A DNA stretch of 64,000 nucleotides from a bacterium ADurb.Bin236 (GTDB lineage Bacteria; UBP15; UBA6099), in assembly GCA_002069885.1 (NCBI GenBank), contig MWCD01000005.1, forward strand, positions 46,581 through 110,580. The letters are read 5' to 3'. The position numbers and the translations under genes are program-made. A model generated the notes under the pieces. That model made no database searches. It saw only the letters and a program-made list of their open reading frames with translations, and had not been told where the DNA came from. This document shows positions 16,748 to 25,993 of the stretch, in pieces; positions within the stretch are counted from its first letter, which is position 1; the number at the start of each line of letters is the position of its first letter.

Positions 16748-17863
16748 TCAATCCACTTTCGTCGCGATGAATCCTTTATCCGAGAGCAACTTTGCGGCAG
16801 CCTCCATGTCTGAAGCTTTTTCTAATATAAGAGAAAGAGTGCCGCCCCTCATCTCGCGCACATGCTGAACATTGATGTTGCGGATATTTATGCCCGCCTC
16901 GCCGAGGGCAAGAGTGATTTCGCCGATAACGCCGGGGCGGTCCGTAACGTCCACCAGAATCTCTGACGCCGGAGCGAGTATTCCCCTTCCTTTCGCGGGC
17001 AGGCCGTCGCGGAAGCTCTTAGCGTCCGCGAACAGGCTTTCCAGCTTTTCCGGCTCGCAACCCCGCACCGCTTCCGCCACCTCCATCATCGTTCTGCCGA
17101 ATCTCTCCATCACTGCACCGATGAACTCAGGATTGGTGAGACATATATCCCGCCACATGTCCGCGCTGCCTGACGCGATGCGCGTGGTGTCCCTGAAACC
17201 TCCGGCTAACAGCGGCAGCACCTTCTCCCTGTCCGCCGAAATCTCCGCCACGCAACGGGTTAGCGCCACCGCCACCATGTGCGGAAGATGGCTCGATGCT
17301 GCCACCAGAAGATCGTGCTCCTCCGGCGACATTATCATCACCTGAGACCTCATCGCCTCCCAGAATCTGGCTATCCTGTTCAAAGCGGAAATGTTTGTCC
17401 GGTCAGACGACGCCAGCACGCAGAGCGCGTTTTCAAAAAGAGTGTCCGTAGACGCCTCCACTCCGGATTCCTCTGACCCTGCCATAGGGTGTCCGCCCAC
17501 AAAACTTACGCTGTCCGGCAAAATCGCCTCTGCATTCCTGACGATGGTCGTCTTCGTGCTTCCAACATCCGTCACTATCGCCCCCGGCTCAAGACAAACG
17601 GATATCCTCTCTATTGTCTCCGAAATCAGTCCGACAGGAGTGCAGACAACTACAAGTTCCGCGCCTCGGACGGCTTCTTCAGGTGTAGCCGCAGCTTCGT
17701 CGATTATTCCGTTCCGGAGCGCATAGCCGATTCTCTCAGGGTTTCTTCCATGCCCGGACACCCGTGACACCATTCCGTTTTTCTTCGCTGTCTTCGCAAT
17801 GGAGCCGCCGAGAAGTCCGACCCCCAATATCGCCATCTTTGAAAAGTGAAGTTTATCCGTCAT
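16748..17863 (-). CDS. tyrA: Prephenate dehydrogenase with C-terminal ACT domain
   Basis: NAD(P)-dependent oxidative decarboxylation of prephenate to 4-hydroxyphenylpyruvate in tyrosine synthesis. The 371-residue protein has the Rossmann loop AILGVGLLGGSIAKTAKKNG (10-29), VVVCTPVGLI, VTDVGSTKTTIV, the substrate-site FVGGHPMAGSEESGVE and HDLLVAASSHLPHM, typical of TyrA. From about residue 295 an ACT domain (DRPGVIGEITLALGEAGINI) suggests feedback control by an amino acid. It is the last gene of a minus-strand run, three bases after the isomerase-like gene. Confidence 0.93.
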   Translation of the reverse strand: MTDKLHFSKMAILGVGLLGGSIAKTAKKNGMVSRVSGHGRNPERIGYALRNGIIDEAAATPEEAVRGAELVVVCTPVGLISETIERISVCLEPGAIVTDVGSTKTTIVRNAEAILPDSVSFVGGHPMAGSEESGVEASTDTLFENALCVLASSDRTNISALNRIARFWEAMRSQVMIMSPEEHDLLVAASSHLPHMVAVALTRCVAEISADREKVLPLLAGGFRDTTRIASGSADMWRDICLTNPEFIGAVMERFGRTMMEVAEAVRGCEPEKLESLFADAKSFRDGLPAKGRGILAPASEILVDVTDRPGVIGEITLALGEAGINIRNINVQHVREMRGGTLSLILEKASDMEAAAKLLSDKGFIATKVD

Positions 17864-17866
17864 CTC

Positions 17867-18676
17867 TTACCCAATCCGCCCTATAGCGTCTCTCATACAT
17901 TTCACTGATTTCTTGAATTGCGCCGCCGGGTCGTCCCCCGGAACTCCGCACTCCATGCACAAATAGCCGTCGAAACCGCCGTTCTTTAATGCCGCAAGCG
18001 CCGGCGCGAAATCCTTTTCGCCCTGTCCCGGCAGTTTTCTGTTGGAATCCACAAGATGCACATGATCAATCCATTCAATATTGTCCGCAATCGCCTTCGC
18101 AGTATTGTCTTCCTCGATTCCCATGTGAAACAAGTCGGCTATCACTCTAACTGCCGGACTGCCGAGCATCCTGCACGTTTCAGCAGCCTGCCCTACCGTG
18201 AGCATGAAAAACGCCTCATATCTGTTCAGAGGCTCCAGCAAAATCCTCACTCCTAGCCTTTCCGCTCTCCTTGCATGCGACTCAAGTCTTTCAGCGAACA
18301 AGCCTTTTCTTCTCTCAAAATCCCCGTGATCCGGATAAAGCGCCATGAATTTCTTCACTCCAAATTCCGGAACTATTATTAGCCCGGCTCCGTCCAGCCG
18401 CGCGCAACAATCAAGCAGCTTGTCTATATCCCCTGCTGCGCGTTTCGCCTCTTCCACGTCTTCGCTCAGGATCGTTCCCCTTATGCCACCGCCCCCCGGA
18501 CACACCGACGACGCCTTCGCCCCTTGCTCTCGCAGCGCGGCGACGACGTCTTCCAGCCGCTCGTTCAATCCCTCGCCCCAAACTTCCACCGCGTCGAACC
18601 CCCACTCCTTCGCGTCCTTCAAAAATCCTTTGAAACCGTCGCATCCGCACAAACCTTCCTGCAAAGATAGCTTCAC
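17867..18676 (-). CDS. Sugar phosphate isomerase/epimerase-like TIM barrel protein
   Basis: A 269-residue member of the xylose isomerase-like/AP endonuclease 2 TIM-barrel superfamily (PF01261). Metal-ligand positions are visible as LLEPLNRYE, IADLFHM, DHVHLVDS and a late CMECGV. The start is GTG 18676, with GGGAGG 8 bases upstream; the nearby ATG is followed at once by a stop. The reaction is not identifiable. It lies between tyrA and a sugar-type symporter, so a carbohydrate role (isomerase or epimerase of a sugar or inositol derivative) is the best guess. Confidence 0.8.
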   Translation of the reverse strand: MKLSLQEGLCGCDGFKGFLKDAKEWGFDAVEVWGEGLNERLEDVVAALREQGAKASSVCPGGGGIRGTILSEDVEEAKRAAGDIDKLLDCCARLDGAGLIIVPEFGVKKFMALYPDHGDFERRKGLFAERLESHARRAERLGVRILLEPLNRYEAFFMLTVGQAAETCRMLGSPAVRVIADLFHMGIEEDNTAKAIADNIEWIDHVHLVDSNRKLPGQGEKDFAPALAALKNGGFDGYLCMECGVPGDDPAAQFKKSVKCMRDAIGRIG

Positions 18677-18815
18677 GATGCCATCCTCCCAAATATCAGT
18701 CTCTTGTCACATGCATTCTACACCAGAGGAAAAGATTGGAAAACGCAAAATCTAAAAAGCGCCCGGCCGCGCTCATGTTCCGGCCCTCTGAAGCATTCGT
18801 TCGTCAATGCCGCGA

Positions 18816-20234
18816 CTATTTAGTCAAAGTATATTTGCTGAATATGATAACTCCCGCCAGAGAGAAAACCGCGCAAATCGGGCCTGCCAGCAGCAACCCT
18901 GTCGCCGGCCCCGCGCCGAGTCCCACGCTAGCGAAAAAATCCGTGATAGACCGCGTTATGCCGGAAAACGCAGAGCCGGAAGCGGCGTCCAACCCGAACA
19001 ACGCGAATAGCACCGCGCTGAGCGACGAGCCGATTCCCCTTGTCGTCTTCGTAAACAAACCCTCGATTCCATAGTACATGGCTTCGCGCCGGAAACCCGT
19101 CTGCTTCTCGTCGAAATCTATAATGTCGGAGAGAACCGCGTTATAGATAACCAGCATCAGCGCGATAGGGAACCCCATCAACGCGATGATTATGTGATAG
19201 AACAGCGTCGCGTCCATGAATACGCCAGCCTTTATCACAAGCCCCTGCAATGGAGAAAAAAGCATCATCATCGCCAGCCCGGCCAGAAACAGCTTCTTCT
19301 TCCCGAACTTGTTGTAAAGCGTAAACACAAGCGGAATCGAGAGGAGCAGAACCACGAGCATCCCCGCCATTATCGCGCTCACATATCCTTCCGGTTTGTT
19401 CAATATGACAGTGCAGACATATATGGTGGAGCTTTGCAGCACCTTGTATCCCAGCCAGAACGACGAGATGCTGAATATGTAAATTAAAAAATGCTTGTTT
19501 TTGAACGCCGGCGCGAGAGCCTGCATGAACGATATTTTTGCGACTTTCTCCTTCGTCACCGGCCCTTCTTTGACAGTCAGCGCGGTAAATATAATCGTCG
19601 CGAAAGAGAGAATGCCCATCGAGACCGCCATCGTCCTTATGCCGTTCGTGCCGCCGCCGGCTTTCGTCACTATCACGCCTGTCGCCACCGAGCCGATTAT
19701 CAAACCCAACATGCTCGCTATCGCGTGCCATGATGAAAGCTTGACCCGGTCGTCGCTGCTTTTCGCCAACTCCGGTATCAGCGCAAGATACGGAGCCACC
19801 ACGAGCGTGTACAGGAACAGGAACCCGCCGCAGGTAAAAGCAAACCAAACCGCGTTCCATTTCGATTCCGACTGCAACGGAGGGAAAAACATCATTATGA
19901 AAAATATCGTCATTGGTATGGAGCCAAAAAGAACATATGGAATTCTGCGGCCCCATCTGGTGCTGGTGCGGTCGCTCAGATAACCGACTATCGGGTTTGC
20001 CAGAGCGTCCATGAACCTTCCGAAATTAAGGGCGAGTCCGGCCAGCACGAGAGGCGCGAACGCCATAACCGCGCCCGCCGCCGCGCCTCCTTCGGTCCTC
20101 CTCGGCGCGTAGAAAAAAACCGCGTACTGGTCGAGAACCGTGTCCAGAACCATCATCCCAACGTTCGCCACGCAGTAAAGCAGGATGATTTTCATCCCCA
20201 GCGGCGTCAGTTCGCCGTTTTTGCCTTTTGTCAT
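18816..20234 (-). CDS. GPH-family (MFS_2) sugar:cation symporter
   Basis: About 472 residues with twelve hydrophobic segments. The marks of the glycoside-pentoside-hexuronide symporter family are the GRFMDALANPIVGYLSDRTSTRWGRRIPYVL block after helix 2 and ADIIDFDEKQTGFRREAMYYG-like SDIIDFDEKQTGFRREAMYY late in the protein. ATG 20234 is preceded by GGAG at 6 bases; ATG 20246 and an open frame to 20291 are less likely. The substrate cannot be read; the isomerase-like gene follows 139 bases downstream in the same direction and may act on it. Confidence 0.85.
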   Translation of the reverse strand: MTKGKNGELTPLGMKIILLYCVANVGMMVLDTVLDQYAVFFYAPRRTEGGAAAGAVMAFAPLVLAGLALNFGRFMDALANPIVGYLSDRTSTRWGRRIPYVLFGSIPMTIFFIMMFFPPLQSESKWNAVWFAFTCGGFLFLYTLVVAPYLALIPELAKSSDDRVKLSSWHAIASMLGLIIGSVATGVIVTKAGGGTNGIRTMAVSMGILSFATIIFTALTVKEGPVTKEKVAKISFMQALAPAFKNKHFLIYIFSISSFWLGYKVLQSSTIYVCTVILNKPEGYVSAIMAGMLVVLLLSIPLVFTLYNKFGKKKLFLAGLAMMMLFSPLQGLVIKAGVFMDATLFYHIIIALMGFPIALMLVIYNAVLSDIIDFDEKQTGFRREAMYYGIEGLFTKTTRGIGSSLSAVLFALFGLDAASGSAFSGITRSITDFFASVGLGAGPATGLLLAGPICAVFSLAGVIIFSKYTLTK

Positions 20235-20340
20235 TTTGTTCTCCATGCGGAACCGTTTTTCGCGGCCTTCCGGCCGGATGTCCCCGCGCATAATTTATAT
20301 CATGACGCCAATCCGCGTTTCAATCGCGGCATTTCACCGT

Positions 20341-22197
20341 TCAGTCGAGAATCATTCCGCACGCTCCGCTCGACCAGTTCCGCGTGTTGTATCTAAGATA
20401 ATAGAGCGAGTCTGACTCGTCGTAAGACAGAGACATCGCGCCCCCGCCCAGTCTTGCCTGCAATCCCATAGTCTCGCTCATGATTTCGTCGGCGACCAAG
20501 TCATATCTCAGCGAATACGCGAGCCTCGCGCCGCCCTTTAAACGCATCCTGTAGTCGAAACGAAAGATGTCCCACTCATCCGAGTTGAAATCATACGAAG
20601 CTCCCGCGAAAGCATAATCCCTAGCGCCCGGCGCGATAGTCAGCCCGGCGATCGCAGTCGATGTTTCCATCCCGCTCTGTTTTGTGAACTCGGATGACGC
20701 GTCTATAAAAACCCGCCCTCCCAACGGCGCAAGCAGCCTCGCGCGGGCCGTCGTTTCATAGTGAGACTGATGCGCGGTCTGCTCATATCCGCTGACCGGA
20801 ATTCCGTCGTCAACCGTCCGCGACATCTGTCTGTAGTCGGAAAAAGTGGCTGTATACGATACGCCGTGAATCAGAGTCGCGCCGCCCACAGGGACAGCTC
20901 CGGTAAAAACGTACGGCTGGACTGTCAGCCTGTCCATCCTGTCCGAGCCGAGCCGCAATAATCCTGACGATGTCACGGTCCATGCGTTGTTGTCTTTCGA
21001 TCTGGAGGCCACCATCCCCGCGCCGAACTTGGCTCCGGGCAGCGCCATCGCCACCGGGTCCAGCGTTGCTATCACATGCCCGTATCTTGCTCTTGTTTTA
21101 TAGTCGCTGTCTCCGGCGGCGGGCAATCGGGTCGTCAACCCTCCGTTCGCGGCGTCGGCGTAATAACCCCTGACCCTTCCCGCTTCCCTCCACAATGTTC
21201 CCTCCGCCGTAATCGCGCGACGCGATCCGGAATAGTTCTCGCCGCTCAGCTCGCTTCCGTAGTCATGCGTGGAGCGCGCGTATGAAACCATGAACTCGTT
21301 TCTGCTGTCCGTGAATCCGAATAACGCCGCGCTTCCGTTTCTCTGTCTCTCGTCGCCGCCGCCGGACGCGATTATCCCGAAACTTGCGAATGAGCGAAAA
21401 TGCGTCAGCGCCGGGCTGGCTAAAGAAAACCCTTCATCCTTCGTGTGGATGTACTCCACATCGATATATGTCGCCGAGCGGGGAGCATTCTGCAACCATA
21501 CGGTCCCTTCAAACCGGGTGGACATAACTCCGCCGGAATCGGATATTTCCAACCCTCGCAGCGAAGCGGTCCTTCTTCTTAAATCCGGCCCGTCGGACAT
21601 CAGCGCTGAACTGTAATACTGCTTTCCACCTTTATCGATGTATGTGGCGTCGTACAAAATGAATTTTCCCGACGATTGATAGTACAATTCATAACACAGC
21701 GCCACATCTTCTTTCGAAATCGGCGGAAACGCCGGAGCCTCGTCCATTCCCCGAAGCGCCGGGGTGAATCGGCCCAACTCCAAATCGAGCGCCACAGGCG
21801 CGCGCCCCTCTCTCTCCGGAAACACCAGCGCCTCCGCAAACTCGGCGTTGATTATCACTTCGCGCGCCGATATCCGTTCCTCCTTGTCGGCGCCGGCCAT
21901 GTCGTCCATGAAAAACATTCCCCATCCGCTGCGATACGCGTAATACAACGAAACATTCCCTTCCGCCCTCAGCGTGTTGCTTCTGAAATCAAAAACCACC
22001 CTGTCCGCCGTCACTCTGTATCCATTCCCGTCCACAACTGTCTTCAGCCACGAGACAGCAGTCTGTTTTTCGATATCGTAAATAATCTCCTTGGACTCCA
22101 TACGTATTGAATATTCCGCCGCCGCAAACGCCGCGCGCGACGCGCAGACCGATACGGCAATAGCGGCAATGACGCGCAACCATTGCACAATTCTCAT
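20341..22197 (-). CDS. LptD/OstA-like outer membrane beta-barrel protein
   Basis: A 618-residue protein with a signal peptide (IAAIAVSVCASRAAFA) and an N-terminal OstA-like domain (about 30-150: IRMESKEIIYDIEKQTAV, YRVTADRVVFDFRSNTLRAEG). About 400 residues of alternating, aromatic-rich strand sequence follow, as in a porin-like barrel. This order is that of LptD, the outer-membrane LPS translocon, but the protein is short and lacks the usual conserved Cys pairs. It could instead be an LptD paralogue with another cargo. The preceding leader has GGGAAG before the ATG and a strong hairpin. With lpxL at 33 kb it argues for an LPS-like outer membrane. Confidence 0.68.
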   Translation of the reverse strand: MRIVQWLRVIAAIAVSVCASRAAFAAAEYSIRMESKEIIYDIEKQTAVSWLKTVVDGNGYRVTADRVVFDFRSNTLRAEGNVSLYYAYRSGWGMFFMDDMAGADKEERISAREVIINAEFAEALVFPEREGRAPVALDLELGRFTPALRGMDEAPAFPPISKEDVALCYELYYQSSGKFILYDATYIDKGGKQYYSSALMSDGPDLRRRTASLRGLEISDSGGVMSTRFEGTVWLQNAPRSATYIDVEYIHTKDEGFSLASPALTHFRSFASFGIIASGGGDERQRNGSAALFGFTDSRNEFMVSYARSTHDYGSELSGENYSGSRRAITAEGTLWREAGRVRGYYADAANGGLTTRLPAAGDSDYKTRARYGHVIATLDPVAMALPGAKFGAGMVASRSKDNNAWTVTSSGLLRLGSDRMDRLTVQPYVFTGAVPVGGATLIHGVSYTATFSDYRQMSRTVDDGIPVSGYEQTAHQSHYETTARARLLAPLGGRVFIDASSEFTKQSGMETSTAIAGLTIAPGARDYAFAGASYDFNSDEWDIFRFDYRMRLKGGARLAYSLRYDLVADEIMSETMGLQARLGGGAMSLSYDESDSLYYLRYNTRNWSSGACGMILD

Positions 22198-22229
22198 TTT
22201 TCTTCCCTTTGGCGGACAGTTCGGCGGAA

Positions 22230-22249
22230 GCCGCGCGCAACCGCGCGGC
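22230..22249 (-). promoter_or_regulatory. GC hairpin in the leader of the LptD-like gene
   Basis: GCCGCGCG (22230-22237) and CGCGCGGC (22242-22249) form a perfect 8-bp stem with a 4-base loop, ending 33 bases before the ATG. A TATTAT just upstream (minus, 22258-22253) would place the transcript start at or within the stem. No U-run follows, so it is not an obvious terminator. Confidence 0.4.
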
Positions 22250-22351
22250 AGAATAATACCCGCGATACGGAAACCGCCTCCATATCAATAATTGTTAGAC
22301 TTTATTTAAGAAGCCCCGCGCGTCGCGCTTGTTTCGTCGTCGCGCGCGGCG

Positions 22352-23227
22352 TTACTTCACTAACCCGCTAGCCTTCAATACCGCCCTCAGATCCGCTCGC
22401 TTCTTTGCGTCCATCCTCACAAGCGGAAGCCTCGGCGCAGGGTCGGCCATTCCCATCATCCCCATCGCTTCCTTCACGGGAATCGGATTCGTGTCCATGT
22501 CCATAGCTTTCATAAGCGGCAGCAACTCGTAATAGAGCTTGATGCCTTTTTTAGCTTCGCCGGAAGCAATAAGCGAAATCATCTGAGCGTGCTTTTTCGG
22601 AGCGATGTTTGCCACTACCGAGATACACCCGACAGCTCCCAGCGCCATAAGCGCCGGAGTCCACGTGTCGTTCCCTGACAGGATTGAAACCGCGCCGCTC
22701 GTTCTCTGCAGCACTTCCGCCGTATAATTTATCCCGCCGCTCGCATCCTTTACAGCCACGAAATTGCCGACTTTCGCCAACGCCGCGACCGTCTCAGGCT
22801 CGATAGTCACCCCGGTTCGCCCTGCATGGTTGTACAATACGATAGGAATATCTACTTTCTTCGATATTTCCGCGAAGTGCGCGAAGATGCCTCTTTGTCC
22901 GGGTTTATTATAGTAAGGAGCTATCAACAAAGCGCCGTCTGCTCCCACTTCCGCTGCGTGTTTCGTCAACTGCGCGGCCTCCCGCGTACAGTTCGACCCG
23001 GCTCCCGCGATAACCGGAATCCTTCCAGCCGCCTGCTCGACCGTTATCTCCACCGCTCTCATATGCTCTTCATGAGTGAGCGTGGGGCTTTCGCCGGTCG
23101 TGCCCGTCGGCACGACTCCGTTTGTCCCTTGTTTAACGTGCCAATCGATAAGTTGCCTTAGCTTCTTCTCGTCTATCTTTCCGCCATTGAATGGTGTTAT
23201 AAGCGCCGCAATGCTTCCTTTAAACAT
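22352..23227 (-). CDS. dapA: 4-hydroxy-tetrahydrodipicolinate synthase DapA
   Basis: Condenses pyruvate with aspartate semialdehyde, the first committed step to diaminopimelate and lysine. The 291-residue protein has VPTGTTGESPTL (Thr43/Thr44), Tyr132 and Arg137 in YNHAGRTG and the Schiff-base Lys160 in AVKDASGG, all in register with the E. coli enzyme. His replaces the more usual Val/Pro in the YNxxGRTG loop. ATG 23227 has GGAGG 9 bases upstream; the longer frame to 23296 is untypical. It supplies the meso-DAP that MurE is predicted to use. Confidence 0.95.
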   Translation of the reverse strand: MFKGSIAALITPFNGGKIDEKKLRQLIDWHVKQGTNGVVPTGTTGESPTLTHEEHMRAVEITVEQAAGRIPVIAGAGSNCTREAAQLTKHAAEVGADGALLIAPYYNKPGQRGIFAHFAEISKKVDIPIVLYNHAGRTGVTIEPETVAALAKVGNFVAVKDASGGINYTAEVLQRTSGAVSILSGNDTWTPALMALGAVGCISVVANIAPKKHAQMISLIASGEAKKGIKLYYELLPLMKAMDMDTNPIPVKEAMGMMGMADPAPRLPLVRMDAKKRADLRAVLKASGLVK

Positions 23228-23356
23228 ACCTAAACGCCTCCCGTCTAACCCGCGCGGTTTCGTCTCCGCGCATAAATGCTCTCCTGATTTTCTCAAATAA
23301 CTCGCTCTTTTTCAATGTTTATCTTTAATTGATTTCATAGCCGCTAATAAAATATT

Positions 23357-23385
23357 TTGTCGCAGCGCCCCATAAGGCATATAAT
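23357..23385 (+). promoter_or_regulatory. Predicted promoter of the amidohydrolase gene
   Basis: TTGTCG (23357-23362), 17-bp spacer and a perfect TATAAT (23380-23385). Transcription would start near 23392, about 50 bases before the ATG at 23444, which has GGAGG at 23430. The region is divergent from dapA. Confidence 0.5.
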
Positions 23386-23443
23386 CGCACATGTAGACGC
23401 ATGGAACTGTACATCTCGCGTCCTTTATCGGAGGTTGTGTTTT

Positions 23444-24466
23444 ATGAACGCTGCTGAACTCAAATTCAAAGATTGTTACGCATTAAGAGACCTTCCTTAT
23501 TTCAAATTAAACGAGCGCGGAAAAATCGCTCTCAACCTTCCGGACGCTCCGCCGATAGTCGATATGCACACGCACCTCGGTTTCTATTTTCTTGCCGCTC
23601 CCCCCATCGACTATCACAAAAAAACGCCTAGCGTCAAACACAACTTCCCAGAACGCCGCGCGGCTCTCGACCTCTCCATTTACTCCGGCGTGAACCTGAC
23701 TCAGGTCCGCCGCAACGGCATGTTCTCCGATTACTCCACCACTCTCTTCTCGAACAAAGGCCCCAATGCAACCTACACCGTCCCGAACCTGATAGCGGAG
23801 ATGGACAGAGCCGGCGTTGAAAAGAGCGTCGTTCTAGCTCTGGACTTGCGTTTCGGCTCTGACATTTCCGGCGCTTATCTCGACTGCACGGCGGGCGAGG
23901 ACAGGCTGATTCCCTTCTGCGGCGTCAATCCCTTCAGCGCAAATTGGGAAAAGAAAATGGACGACTGTGTCGAGCGCGGCGCTCGCGGCCTCAAGGTTCA
24001 CCCTTACGCCCACATGGCCCCTCCAAGCCATCCTAAAGTTATGAAACTTCTCGAACGCTGGAACAAAACAGGGTTCCCCGTTCTCTTTCACACTTCATAC
24101 AACGGCCTTGAACCTTCTTTCCTGAGAAAATTTTCCGGAATGGAGTTCTATGAAGAACCTATTAGAAGTTTCCCCGAAACCAACTTTGTTCTGGGACACG
24201 CGGGAATGAACTTCTACCCTGAAGCAATCAGTCTTGTGAAAACTTATGAAAACGCTTGGCTCGAAATTGACGGCCAACCCCCTCACCAGATTCAGGACAT
24301 GATCGAACAGGTCGGATCGGAGCGGATGCTGTTCGGCACGGACTGGCCGTTTTATCCGCTGGTCATGCCTCTGGCAAAAACGCTCATCGCCACCGAAAGC
24401 GAGCCTGAAGCGCGCAGGAACATTCTTTCCGCCAACGCTTACCGCCTATTAGGTTTGGATAAGTGA
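23444..24466 (+). CDS. Metal-dependent amidohydrolase (Amidohydro_2 family)
   Basis: About 340 residues of the amidohydrolase_2 TIM barrel (PF04909). Metal-binding marks in order are IVDMHTHLG, GLKVHPYAHMAPPSHP, VLFHTSYNG, FVLGHAGMNF and LFGTDWPFYP. Members include decarboxylases and hydrolases of aromatic or lactone substrates; the substrate here cannot be read. ATG 23444 is chosen because GGAGG lies 9 bases before it and the upstream frame to 23357 crosses the promoter. It converges on speB with 26 bases between the stops. Confidence 0.85.
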   Translation: MNAAELKFKDCYALRDLPYFKLNERGKIALNLPDAPPIVDMHTHLGFYFLAAPPIDYHKKTPSVKHNFPERRAALDLSIYSGVNLTQVRRNGMFSDYSTTLFSNKGPNATYTVPNLIAEMDRAGVEKSVVLALDLRFGSDISGAYLDCTAGEDRLIPFCGVNPFSANWEKKMDDCVERGARGLKVHPYAHMAPPSHPKVMKLLERWNKTGFPVLFHTSYNGLEPSFLRKFSGMEFYEEPIRSFPETNFVLGHAGMNFYPEAISLVKTYENAWLEIDGQPPHQIQDMIEQVGSERMLFGTDWPFYPLVMPLAKTLIATESEPEARRNILSANAYRLLGLDK

Positions 24467-24492
24467 TTATCTGTTGATACTCGCGCGTTGAG

Positions 24493-25413
24493 CTATTTCG
24501 CTTGCCCGGCAATAAGCCCGATGATGCGGTAGATTAACTTTGCCGACAAGAAATCCGACCTGAAATCGCCGGGAATCGGGCACAGTTCCACAAGGTCGAA
24601 AGCGACCGGTTTCGACAGCGCGCAAAGCCTCTCGATGAACTCCAGAGTCCATCTCCACGAAAGCCCGCCGGGTTCGGGAGTGCCCACCGCCGGAGCCTCG
24701 GCCGGGTCTATTCCATCAAGGTCTATAGTGAGATACACGCGGCCTTTCACGCTGTCCAGAATGTCGTCTATGGACACACGTCCCGAATGAATCGCCGCCG
24801 CAGTGAACATCCTTATCCGAGGCTCCGATTCAGCCGTCCTGAACTCCTCCGCGCACCCGCTTCTGATTCCCACTTGAACCAAATTCGAAGGGCCGGGTTC
24901 GATTTCGAGAACCCGCCTCATGGCCGAGGCATGACTGTATTTGTCTCCGTCATAGCTGTCTCTCAGGTCTGCGTGCGCGTCTATCTGAACAACGGTCAAG
25001 TCTGGATACAGTTCGAGCGCGGCGGCTGCGGGAGCTAAAGATATCGAATGTTCGCCGCCGATAAACACCGGAGTCGCCCCGCGCCGCATCGTTGTTGCGG
25101 CGACGGCTCTAGCGGCGACATCGAACTTTTCATAATCGCCATCGCAAAAAGCATCCAGCGACCTGTCCGTGGCGATGCCTTTCTGCACTGCGGACCGCCC
25201 CAATTCAAAATCGAACAACTCCACCTGCCTAGACGCCTCGATGATAGCTTCCGGACCGAGCGCGGTTCCCTTCCGGTATGATGTCGTCTTCTCGAAAGGA
25301 GCCGTGAACACGACAAACTCCGAGATCTGCGAGTCGCTGTATTCCGGCGGCAAAGACAAAAAATTGTCGAACTCTCCGGGATCACACTCAAGTTGATCCA
25401 ATTTGTTTTCCAC
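24493..25413 (-). CDS. speB: Agmatinase
   Basis: Hydrolyses agmatine to putrescine and urea with a dinuclear Mn centre. The 306-residue ureohydrolase shows the metal ligands in FIGGEHS (His122), IDAHADLRD (Asp145, His147, Asp149), SHASAM (His161) and TIDLDGIDPAEAPAVGTPEPGG. The start is GTG 25413 with GGGAGG upstream. It lies 142 bases downstream of speD in the same direction, forming a polyamine pair. Arginase or guanidinobutyrase activity cannot be fully excluded, but the speD neighbour favours agmatinase. Confidence 0.88.
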   Translation of the reverse strand: MENKLDQLECDPGEFDNFLSLPPEYSDSQISEFVVFTAPFEKTTSYRKGTALGPEAIIEASRQVELFDFELGRSAVQKGIATDRSLDAFCDGDYEKFDVAARAVAATTMRRGATPVFIGGEHSISLAPAAAALELYPDLTVVQIDAHADLRDSYDGDKYSHASAMRRVLEIEPGPSNLVQVGIRSGCAEEFRTAESEPRIRMFTAAAIHSGRVSIDDILDSVKGRVYLTIDLDGIDPAEAPAVGTPEPGGLSWRWTLEFIERLCALSKPVAFDLVELCPIPGDFRSDFLSAKLIYRIIGLIAGQAK

Positions 25414-25555
25414 AATGTCCTCCCGAAATCACAACTTTCTTCATTGCTCCATCGCTAATAATCAAGCTTGCGTCAATTCCGCATTGCCTGTAAAAATAAG
25501 CGGCGGCTCTTTTTCGTCAGAGCCGCCGCGAAAATTCATGCTTCCAGCCTCGAAG

Positions 25556-25993
25556 TCAACCCGGCCTTCCGGCCGCTCTTTGAAACCTGTTCCTGTCTCC
25601 GCAAACTATCGAACGCGATTCAACTATATCTTTAGGATAATCCTCTCCACGCGAAAGCAGTTTGTGCTCATATCTCAGCGGGCTTAGCTGTTTAACCACG
25701 AAATCGACGGCCTTCAACTCGTCGAAATCCTTGCAAGAAAAAACATCCAGCACAAAAAAGTTCTTTTCCGGATACGTATGCACCGCAATGTGGCTTTCAG
25801 CGATGATGACAAACCCGGACACTCCCCATACTGGGTCGCCGGCTCCTAGGTATTTCTGCACGTGGGGAGGCATAATTTTCGTCATGCCTATCACTTCGGG
25901 GAATTTGTCGAGCATTCCGTAAATATGCCCGACGTTTCCGAGGCGCTTTTTAGGCGCTTCGTAACCTTCGAGAATCAGGTGAGGTCCATACAT
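25556..25993 (-). CDS. speD: S-adenosylmethionine decarboxylase proenzyme
   Basis: Makes decarboxylated SAM, the aminopropyl donor for spermidine. The 145-residue short bacterial-type proenzyme self-cleaves between Glu66 and Ser67 in IAESHIAVHTYPE to give the pyruvoyl group on Ser67; His72 and Cys87 (DVFSCKDFD) are the processing and catalytic residues. ATG 25993 follows an AGGGGGG-rich sequence about 11 bases upstream. No spermidine synthase gene is in the window. The final 20 residues after SRSIVCGDRNRF are extra relative to many homologues. Confidence 0.95.
   Translation of the reverse strand: MYGPHLILEGYEAPKKRLGNVGHIYGMLDKFPEVIGMTKIMPPHVQKYLGAGDPVWGVSGFVIIAESHIAVHTYPEKNFFVLDVFSCKDFDELKAVDFVVKQLSPLRYEHKLLSRGEDYPKDIVESRSIVCGDRNRFQRAAGRPG

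Noticed and set aside
22260..22351. Terminator after dapA
   Set aside because: A CCGCGCG/CGCGCGG pairing exists, but the loop is long and no T-run follows on the minus strand.
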